NCBI GenBank assembly: GCA_964390365.1
Contig: CAYMHW010000008.1
Span: forward strand, 1 to 46,759
Direction: 5' to 3'
DNA from: JALQTD01 sp964390365
GTDB lineage: Bacteria; Bacteroidota; Bacteroidia; Flavobacteriales_D; Sanyastnellaceae
DNA length: 46,759 nucleotides
Position 1 is the stretch's first letter. The number at the start of each line of letters is the position of its first letter. Under the pieces are notes generated by a model. That model was given only the letters and a program-made list of their open reading frames with translations. It was not told where the DNA came from and searched no databases. Below are positions 40,346-46,759 of the stretch, in pieces. The translations under genes and the position numbers were made by a program.

Positions 40346-42643
40346 TCAAGCCTCCTCGTTTTCCTCAGTTTGCAAGCTCTGAATGAATCGGGCCAAATCA
40401 TCGGTCGGATCGAGGCTCCACTTCTGGCGGATGGAAGATCGGAGGTTGTACACGTTCCCTGCACTGCATGACATGTGGTCGGCAATGGCTTGAACGGACC
40501 AGTCTTGTGCGGTCAGTTGGGCGACGGTTTGTTCTGGTCGGGTCAGCAGGTTCCAAAATCCTTCCGCCAAAGGCAGCTGGGGCTGCCGCGATTTGATGAC
40601 GCGCCACGTTTCCCGTGCGCCTTCAAGGCGTTCCGATTGAACGCACTGCGCGAGGGTGTTCCAGTCGCGCTGGTCGGATAGGATGCGCAATCGGCGCAAA
40701 CGGCGCTCGAAATGGAAGATGCACCCGCACAGCACCGCAAGCACAACGGCGAGTACCGGCCCAAGCCGCGAACCAACGGGCGAAATCGCGTTGCTCAGTC
40801 GCTGAAGGGCGGGAGTGGGGGACGCGGAGGGGAGGTTGTCGGTTGGGCTCAGAAGGAGTTCGTTTTCCAAGGCCGTCGCCCCGGCTTTGAAGAACAACCA
40901 CATGAGCGTGTCCTCCACCTGTGCCCAAGCCGGCCGCTCTAGCGCAGGTTTCAACGCCAAATCGAATGGCGCGGGAAGGCCTTCAGGGTCGTTCGCCCGC
41001 AATCCCTCGATGGCCACGAGCCACTGGTCATAGTCGTCGGCGTGGATCGACTCCACGACTTCTTGATGCCCCATCGACTGAGGCGCTGCGGTTGCGGTAA
41101 ACGAGCTCAAGGCGGCGATGAGCACCACGGAGAACAAGTCCCTCAAGCGCCGTTCCAAGGATTCATGGGCCTGCAGATTGAATCGGGCGCGCAGCGCATG
41201 CCGTGCTTTGTAGACGGCCGACAAGCTGATGTTGAGCCGCTGCGCGATGGCCTTCGTGTGTTCTCCTTTGGCCAACCCCGCGGCCACGTCCTGCTCGATT
41301 GAGGTCCACTCCTCCAAATCCACGGTGGGCTGTTGCGCCTCCGCCGCTTCGATGCCCGCGAGGTGCTCGATGGATTTCAAGGCGAGAAAGCGATTCCTCC
41401 GGGTTCGTGTTTGGCCTTCCGAGAGAAACCCCTCCAGCGCCAGCCGCAGCTCATCCGGAGGCGAAGCCCGAAGCGCCCGCCAGGCCGACCGATTCCGAAG
41501 GTGCCAAGCCAAGTAAGCCCCTGCCAAGATGATCAGCAAACCCAAGGTCAAGATGCCCCAAGTCCGCTTCGTCGCTGCCTGAAAAGTCGAGCCCACCTCA
41601 ATGAAATCCTCAGGGTCGGAAGCGCACGGAATGCCCAGGCCTCCACGAAACACATCAGGAACCGTCAACAGTTCGTCCCAGGCCGCGCGCCAGTTCGCCT
41701 CATCCGACCAAGGAGAAAACAGCCGGTAATTCACTCCGGTGGCTTCGATCAATTCAGCAGGACTCATCGCGCTCGCCATTCGGTCCAGCATCGGCCGGAT
41801 GATGGAGAACCGCTCTGCGTCACCTTGCCATTGGAGGTAGTCGGTAAGGGTGGCGAGGGCGGCAGCTTCTCGACCGTTCCATTCTCCCTTCAAATCAATC
41901 GCTCGAAAGGTCAGCATGCAAGCTGTTGCATCCCCGACGTTTTGTTGAGCCTGGAGGCGGGTCAGCAAGACGACATTTCGGGAGAGGTTGTTCACGTTTC
42001 CGTTTTCAAGGGCTCCATCGTTGCCCAGTTCAAGGCGATCGAGAGCCAGGTTTGCCCACGAAATCGCTTTCTTGCATTGCCCCGCAAGCAAATGCGCGTA
42101 AGCCAGGTTGTTGAGCGAAATGATGTTGGTGGATTCCGGGACCAAATCATATGCCTTCAGAAACACCTCAACCGCCTCCTTGAAGCGACTGAGTTCGGTC
42201 AATGCGGCTCCGACTGCCTGCAGTGAGAGGTATTCCAATTCCTTCACGCCCTCCCGTTGCGCCGTTTCTGCGGCTTGGCGGAACAGCACGAGGGCTTCCT
42301 CAAGCCGATTGTTCTTGTATTCGTTTACGCCGCGCAAATAAACCAGCGGACTTGGAGGGTTTGGGCATTTTGGTGAAGGAACGAATCCTTCTGGGGGCCA
42401 TGCGGATTCCAGCATCGTCGAGCTGAAGCGAAGCAAGTGCTCAACCAAGTGCAAGCTGTCGCAGTTCGATCGGACATCAGCCCGGCTCAGCATCGTCCGC
42501 GCGCGCAGCTCCGTTTCGAGCGGGTCGTAACCGGTTTCGCGAACGGCATCCTCGAGCACCTTCCACATTGGCGTGCCTTCGTGCCCGAAAAGCGGTCGCA
42601 TGAAAAACATCAATGTTATGGTAGAAAGCACACGGAATTTCAT
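40346..42643 (-). CDS. Membrane regulator with periplasmic TPRs and two cytosolic HTH domains
   Basis: Length 765 residues. Signal peptide about 1-20; TPR-like helices at about 100-330 outside the membrane; membrane helix 362-381 (WGILTLGLLIILAGAYLAWHL); linker and first HTH at about 455-495 (GEHTKAIAQRLNISLSAVYK). A second hydrophobic stretch (504-520, LFSVVLIAALSSFTATAAPQ) reads like a signal peptide, followed by about 100 outside residues, a helix at 624-644 (RLGPVLAVVLAVLCGCIFHF), and a second HTH at about 708-752 (DWSVQAIADHMSCSAGNVYN). The TPR-helix-HTH order is common in Bacteroidota regulators of the LuxR-like type. The second half repeats the helix-HTH unit, as if two tandem genes had merged. 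Targets unknown. Confidence 0.82.
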   Translation of the reverse strand: MKFRVLSTITLMFFMRPLFGHEGTPMWKVLEDAVRETGYDPLETELRARTMLSRADVRSNCDSLHLVEHLLRFSSTMLESAWPPEGFVPSPKCPNPPSPLVYLRGVNEYKNNRLEEALVLFRQAAETAQREGVKELEYLSLQAVGAALTELSRFKEAVEVFLKAYDLVPESTNIISLNNLAYAHLLAGQCKKAISWANLALDRLELGNDGALENGNVNNLSRNVVLLTRLQAQQNVGDATACMLTFRAIDLKGEWNGREAAALATLTDYLQWQGDAERFSIIRPMLDRMASAMSPAELIEATGVNYRLFSPWSDEANWRAAWDELLTVPDVFRGGLGIPCASDPEDFIEVGSTFQAATKRTWGILTLGLLIILAGAYLAWHLRNRSAWRALRASPPDELRLALEGFLSEGQTRTRRNRFLALKSIEHLAGIEAAEAQQPTVDLEEWTSIEQDVAAGLAKGEHTKAIAQRLNISLSAVYKARHALRARFNLQAHESLERRLRDLFSVVLIAALSSFTATAAPQSMGHQEVVESIHADDYDQWLVAIEGLRANDPEGLPAPFDLALKPALERPAWAQVEDTLMWLFFKAGATALENELLLSPTDNLPSASPTPALQRLSNAISPVGSRLGPVLAVVLAVLCGCIFHFERRLRRLRILSDQRDWNTLAQCVQSERLEGARETWRVIKSRQPQLPLAEGFWNLLTRPEQTVAQLTAQDWSVQAIADHMSCSAGNVYNLRSSIRQKWSLDPTDDLARFIQSLQTEENEEA

Positions 42644-42934
42644 AACGACTTCATGATTGCTGATACGAAATTAACGCACACCATCCGCTCCTCAGCGAGG
42701 GCACGGCACCCGATGAATTCGTGGCGTGATCGCAAAATAATCGGTCGAGATTTCGCTAACACCATCAGATTCAAGGCCTTTTGATCACAGAGAGAATACG
42801 TGAACAATGAGTGAATGAAAAGGAATGAAGGGCTTCAGGAATTGATTCATGATCATTGGATCCGCATGGTTTTCAGGCCAAATGCGTGGAACTGCCCGAT
42901 AGCTTTGGTCGGGAAACTTCAACCATTCACGGAC
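42644..42934. other. 291-base divergent region
   Basis: Between the HTH gene (minus) and the FISUMP gene (plus). On the minus side TAATTTCG (42673-42666) lies about 22 bases before ATG 42643. On the plus side TAGCTTTG at 42900-42907 is a good -7 box. No gene or RNA structure seen. Confidence 0.5.
42900..42907 (+). promoter_or_regulatory. -7 box of the tail-fibre-like FISUMP gene (TAGCTTTG)
   Basis: TAGCTTTG fits TAnnTTTG exactly and lies 27 bases before ATG 42935. No TTTG at the right distance upstream was found. Confidence 0.45.
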
Positions 42935-45154
42935 ATGTTTGCACGCTTCATTTTCCTTTTCAGTGCATTTGCACTGGTGTCGTTCACCTCGCTCGCCCAG
43001 CAATCCGCAGTCAAGCACCTGGTGGAAGGCTCGAGAACCTACTTTCGAATTGACCCCGCTTTGCTCAGGAGTGATTTGGACACGTTGTATTTCGAAGCAG
43101 CGGCACTCAACGAGCAGTTGGGAAATTATGCATGGGCGGATGCGTTGGGCAATGGAACCAACCCCGGGGTCGATGTTGACTTTTTCGGTTACGAGATCAA
43201 AGGGGCGGGCGGTGTGACGACATCGGGTACATTCGGTGGAGACAGTTTGGTCCTCAACAAGGACGCGGAAATTGCGGGTCGACTCGAAGTGGTGGGCGTT
43301 GCCACCATTGGCGATTCGTTGTGGGTGGAAGGCACCGTGGTCCTTTCGGATTCCTTGCGCGTCGTGAAGGCTGTGGCCATGGGCTCCCGATTGCATGTTT
43401 CTGGGGTTTCGGCATTCGGAGACAGCATACACGTCGTCGGCAACGTCGATTTCGATGCCCTGTTTCATGTGGCCGGTGCCGCTACTTTCGGCTCTGAGGT
43501 GGCGATTGCGGGTGAGCTCAGCGTGCAGGACTCGGTTTCGTTCGCCAGCACATTGGAGGTGTCGGGGGTGCTGGTTGCAGACAGCATCGTGTCGGAGAAG
43601 GTGCTGAATGCTCGGATTCGGGATTTGGCCAACCACGATACGGATGGCCTGGCTGAAGGCTCCGCGAATCGCTACTTCACGGATGCCCGCGCTCAAGCTG
43701 CGTTCACCTCCGGCACGGGCATCACCTTGAATGCCGGCGAGATTTCCATCGGCCAATCGGTGGGCATTACGGACGACGTTTCGTTCGCCGGCATCGCCGC
43801 CACCGCCACCGTTACCGCGGACAGCCTCTCGGTTACCGACGTCATCAACGGTCAGGTGAGCAGCCTCGGCAACCACGACACGGATGGGCTGACGGAAGGT
43901 TCCATCAACCTGTACTTCACCGACTCCCGCGCACGGGCATCTCTGGTGGCAGGAACTGGGGTCACTTATACGGAGTCAACTGGAACGATTGCGATTGGCC
44001 AACCTGTTGGTCCTGATGATGACGTAGCGTTTGCCAACGTCTTTGCTTCGGCCACGGTGACTGCGAATAGCTTGAGCGTTGCGGATGTTATTGACGGCCA
44101 AATCGGCGACATCAGCAACCACAACTCTGACAACTTGCCGGAGGGCAATGCTCACTTATACTTTACTGCTGCCGAGCGGCTGGCATTGATGCAATTGCTC
44201 GCCACGGTGGATTCTTTGATCGCCGTTGTGGATGCGATTCAGAATTCGGGGTCGGCTGCTGAAGTACTGAAGGTCGGGACCTCCCCAGCATCGGATGTCG
44301 AAGAGACGGTTGCGACCTTGAACGGTTTCATTTTGGATGATGGTGGGGATGTCATTACGGCGACGGGCTTCCGTTGGGGGCAGGCGGTGAATTTGAGCGA
44401 TGCTCAGGATTTGGCGGGCAGCGCTACAAGTGGACTTTTCTCGGGCAACCTCACCGGCCTGACGGCGGACCACACCTATTATTTTACGGCCTTTGCCATC
44501 AACGGTGAAGGCACTACTTATGGCGACACGCTGAGTTTCACCACGGCTTCCGCGTTGAGTGATTGCGGCACTCCTATCAGCTATGCAGGCTACAATTACT
44601 CTACCGTACAAATAGGCTCGCAGTGCTGGTTTCAAGAGAATTTACAGACCGCAGTGTACAACGATGAATCGTTGATTTCGATCGGGTTGGACAATACAGA
44701 GTGGGTGAATACCACCGAGGGGGCAGCGACCGTCTACGGTGAAGGCGGTCCGAATGAGTACGCGAATTTGGCCATCTATGGTCGGCTTTACAATTGGTAC
44801 GCGGTTAACTCAGGAAAGTTGTGCCCATCCGGGTGGCACGTGCCCACAGACTCAGATTGGTTGACATTGACGTCGGTTTATCAGGGCAATGCGCTGAAGT
44901 CTGCTGCCTCTGACAACCCCGCATGGGATGGCACCAATAGCAGTGGTTTTTCAGGTTTGCCAGGTGGCTTTCGGAACTACTCCAATGGGAACTTCGGTGG
45001 TGGAGGTCCGAACGGGACCGCCGGATTCTGGTGGGGTGCATCGCCCTACAACAGCTACGCTTGGTACTACGTGGTTGCTTCCAACGAAGACTTCGTCAAT
45101 CGGAACCTCGACTACCTACAGAACGGGTACTCAGTTCGTTGCATTCGGGATTGA
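42935..45154 (+). CDS. Secreted repeat protein: beta-solenoid, tail-fibre-like repeats, Fn3-like, FISUMP domain
   Basis: Length 739 residues; ATG 42935 gives a clear signal peptide (FARFIFLFSAFALVSFTSLA), while ATG 42815 does not. After the mature N-terminus come short repeated units of the DSLxVxG type (about 85-225: GDSLWVEGTVVLSDSLRVVK). Three copies of a unit typical of phage tail fibres follow (NHDTDGLAEGSANRYFTDAR, NHDTDGLTEGSINLYFTDSR, NHNSDNLPEGNAHLYFTAAE). A fibronectin-type-3-like segment (about 450-540) and a C-terminal FISUMP domain (GYNYSTVQIGSQCWFQENLQ, CPSGWHVPTDSDWLTLTS, YSVRCIRD) complete it. It looks like a cell-surface fibre with a lectin-like tip. A broken tandem copy lies 660 bases downstream. 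Confidence 0.86.
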   Translation: MFARFIFLFSAFALVSFTSLAQQSAVKHLVEGSRTYFRIDPALLRSDLDTLYFEAAALNEQLGNYAWADALGNGTNPGVDVDFFGYEIKGAGGVTTSGTFGGDSLVLNKDAEIAGRLEVVGVATIGDSLWVEGTVVLSDSLRVVKAVAMGSRLHVSGVSAFGDSIHVVGNVDFDALFHVAGAATFGSEVAIAGELSVQDSVSFASTLEVSGVLVADSIVSEKVLNARIRDLANHDTDGLAEGSANRYFTDARAQAAFTSGTGITLNAGEISIGQSVGITDDVSFAGIAATATVTADSLSVTDVINGQVSSLGNHDTDGLTEGSINLYFTDSRARASLVAGTGVTYTESTGTIAIGQPVGPDDDVAFANVFASATVTANSLSVADVIDGQIGDISNHNSDNLPEGNAHLYFTAAERLALMQLLATVDSLIAVVDAIQNSGSAAEVLKVGTSPASDVEETVATLNGFILDDGGDVITATGFRWGQAVNLSDAQDLAGSATSGLFSGNLTGLTADHTYYFTAFAINGEGTTYGDTLSFTTASALSDCGTPISYAGYNYSTVQIGSQCWFQENLQTAVYNDESLISIGLDNTEWVNTTEGAATVYGEGGPNEYANLAIYGRLYNWYAVNSGKLCPSGWHVPTDSDWLTLTSVYQGNALKSAASDNPAWDGTNSSGFSGLPGGFRNYSNGNFGGGGPNGTAGFWWGASPYNSYAWYYVVASNEDFVNRNLDYLQNGYSVRCIRD

Positions 45155-45814
45155 ATGCTTCGACGGAAGGCGACCTGGCTTTTTGACAGCAAACCAAATT
45201 CACGCCGAGGCATCACTTTTTCCATTCGATTGGTACTTTGCTTGCGATCTTCGAGTTTCCGATTATTAGCTCAGGTCCAACGATCCGACTAGATGTCGTC
45301 GATGCCGCTTTCTTGGTATAGGATCATTTTACATAGAGCGGGCGGCTGACAACCACATTACTGATTCAGTCAGTTCAGGCGACTGCTTTACACATAATCA
45401 TTTGGAATTGGTCGGGGTATCCAACGCCCTCCGGCACGGGTTCGTCGAAGACTTGGAAGCCACCGGCGATTAACGGAAAGACAGGAAGCGTCGCACACGT
45501 CAAGGTGTTCCAGTGGCGTATCGAATCGAAATGATTTGAGGAGCGCTGAATGGTCGGGGGCCAACTTCGTTGCTCATTCGTTTTAGCCTAGATCAAACTT
45601 TTCGCCATGCGGATGGCGCTAGGAATGGGCTTGCGTAGGATGGTGCTAGCGACTTAATCCCTGTTTTGAGGCAATGCACTCATCGTTGAACGGATGATTT
45701 TCGGATGAATGGGAGTCGAGTCCAAACCCCAAGTTGTTGTTTTTTTTCCGTTGATAATGCTCTCGTGTATTGCTTGCGCTTTTGTGTGTTTATATGATAA
45801 ATTTATCGACGTAA
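45155..45814. other. 660-base region between tandem repeat-protein paralogues
   Basis: The region is mostly non-coding. It holds a 71-codon open stretch on the minus strand (45375-45592) that may be a gene remnant. At the right end an AT-rich tract includes TTTG (45781) and TAAATTTA (45798-45805), 13 bases apart, which may be a worn promoter for the next gene. No tRNA, IS end or intact transposase was found. Confidence 0.55.
45375..45592 (-). pseudogene. Possible gene remnant (C-terminal fragment)
   Basis: A 71-codon frame without any start codon, bounded by TGA upstream (45593-45595) and ending at TGA 45375-45377. The translated text looks protein-like: HFDSIRHWNTLTCATLPVFP, then LIAGGFQVFDEPVPEGVGYP and DQFQMIMCKAVA. 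This contrasts with the Arg/Pro-rich text of shadow frames here. It would be the last part of a soluble protein of unknown family, left after a deletion. I could not match it to a family. Confidence 0.3.
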
Positions 45815-46759
45815 AAAATAATTTCATCAGGGTTAATTGTTTTTTTAGTCGCATTTCTTTCGTTTGGTAGCTCCGCCGTCTTCGCGCCACAGACTGCCGT
45901 AGTCGCGGAGAGCCACGATGAGAAAATTTATTTGAAGGTGGATGGCACGCTGCTCCGCGGCGACCTCGATACGTTGTTTGCGAGATCTGCAGGCGTGCAA
46001 GACCAAATCGACAACCTCTCCTGGGCCGACGTCCTCGAAAACGGAACCTCACCGGGTGTGGACGTCGATTTCTTCGGATTCGACGCTGAGAACCTTGGTA
46101 ACGTGACGACAACAGGAACGTTCACCGGAGACAGCCTCGTCCTCAACAAGGATGCCTCCATCACCGGCCGCCTGAACATCACCGGCATCACCTCACTCAG
46201 CGATTCCCTCCTCGTGGAAGGCACGGTGGTCTTCAACGACTCCCTGCGGGTCGTTAAAGCGACGAGCATCGGCGAACGCCTCTACGTCACCGGCGTGACG
46301 GCGCTCGGCGACAGCCTGCACGTCGTCGGCAACGTGGACTTCGATGCACTCTTCAATGTTGACGCGGCCGCCACGTTCGGCAGCACGGTGGAAGTGACGG
46401 GCGTGGGCACCTTCCGCGACACCCTGAATGTGGACGGGGCCACCCTCTTGAACGATTCGCTCAACGTGGACGGCAACACCTACCTCGAGCAGGATCTCCA
46501 AGTCGACGGCAACACGAACATCGGCGGCACGACGAACATCTCCTGAGCCGTCACCCTCGGCGACGCCCTCAGCGTAGCCGGCAAAACCTCCCTCGGGGAT
46601 AGCCTCCTCGTCACAGGCGGTGCCCAATTCGACAGCGGCGTGAACGTCGACGGCAACACGACCCTGGACGCGGTGACGATGTACGCTGACCTCGATCTGA
46701 ACGACAACGCCGACATCAGCGGTACGCTCGACGTGCACGGCGCCACGACCCTCGCGGAC
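45815..46759 (+). pseudogene. Broken tandem paralogue of the repeat-rich secreted protein, partial
   Basis: The frame is open from 45815 and encodes a signal-peptide-like start (IVFLVAFLSFGSSAVFA) with no ATG, GTG or TTG in front of it; the only in-frame candidate is TTG 45932, inside the mature part. From there it parallels the gene at 42935: DGTLLRGDLDTLFARSAGVQ, then SPGVDVDFFGFDAENLGNVT and DSLHVVGNVDFDALFNVDAA. A TGA at 46544 stops it, but the same frame goes on as AVTLGDALSVAGKTSLGDSL to the right edge; a GGA codon (Gly) in place of TGA would restore it. Both lesions suggest a pseudogene, or a sequencing error at one site. The C-terminus is outside the window. Confidence 0.65.

Noticed and set aside
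42815..42934. ATG 42815 as start of the tail-fibre-like gene
   Set aside because: The extra 40 residues have no signal peptide and span the promoter-like TAGCTTTG; ATG 42935 gives a standard signal peptide.
45155..45814. tRNA gene or insertion sequence in the longest intergenic gap
   Set aside because: No cloverleaf, CCA end, terminal inverted repeats or transposase motifs were recognised by eye; a covariance search was not possible.
42935..46759. CRISPR array or diversity-generating retroelement
   Set aside because: The periodicity is at protein level with variable DNA, there are no identical spaced repeats, no cas genes and no reverse transcriptase. The lectin-like FISUMP end invites a retroelement search, but no template repeat was seen.

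Overview
This window is a gene-dense stretch of chromosome from a high-GC member of the Bacteroidota, most likely Flavobacteriales-like. Evidence for this is a TonB-dependent receptor with a carboxypeptidase-like regulatory domain, a type IX secretion (T9SS) sorting tail, a BatA-type protein next to a dihydroorotase-like protein, two proteins with the Fibrobacter succinogenes major paralogous (FISUMP) domain, and promoters of the Bacteroidota form (TTTG, 19 bases, TAnnTTTG, perfect in front of rpsT). The genus cannot be fixed from sequence alone.

Layout. 1-4676 (minus): secreted lamin-tail protein, TonB receptor and an OB-fold (DUF5689-like) protein cut by the left edge. 4739-5104: YjbR/MmcQ protein. 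5119-11616 (plus): a tightly coupled four-gene sugar operon of Na+/solute symporter, GHMP sugar kinase, a nucleotidyltransferase fused to CutC, and a GH20 beta-hexosaminidase lipoprotein. This reads as release, uptake, C1 phosphorylation and nucleotide activation of an amino sugar. 11844-15542 (minus): a giant secreted VCBS/UnbV plus vanadium-haloperoxidase protein. 15543-16123: a possible small RNA with a terminator, then rpsT. 16214-21442 (plus): radC, UDP-GlcNAc 2-epimerase, polysaccharide deacetylase, upp, a membrane protein, YjjG-type HAD phosphatase and DUF3467. 21417-24739 (minus): a dihydroorotase-like protein with lost metal ligands and a BatA/VWA protein. 24772-27220 (plus): TIGR02757 protein, MnmD-Nudix fusion and a membrane protein. 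27106-28528 (minus): conserved hypothetical and murQ. 28570-30180 (plus): TPR/PD40 envelope protein. 30185-38007 (minus): a long chain of overlapping genes (TPR, phosphosulfolactate synthase, rhodanese, DUF368/PopT, aroE) followed by a four-gene cassette of unknown function with two paralogous MORN/TerB-like proteins. 38196-46759: FISUMP and repeat-rich secreted proteins, an aldo/keto reductase, a membrane regulator with two HTH domains, and a broken paralogue at the right edge.

The most notable signals are: (1) a Bacteroidota -7 box placed 4-6 bases before the start codon of many genes, implying leaderless mRNAs; (2) the kinase/nucleotidyltransferase-CutC/GH20 operon; (3) the MORN/TerB cassette at 30.2-33.8 kb, which looks lower in GC than its surroundings; (4) a pair of long inverted-repeat elements at 11.6 and 25.6 kb; and (5) several unusual fusions (MnmD-Nudix, VCBS-haloperoxidase-dockerin-like, double-HTH membrane protein).
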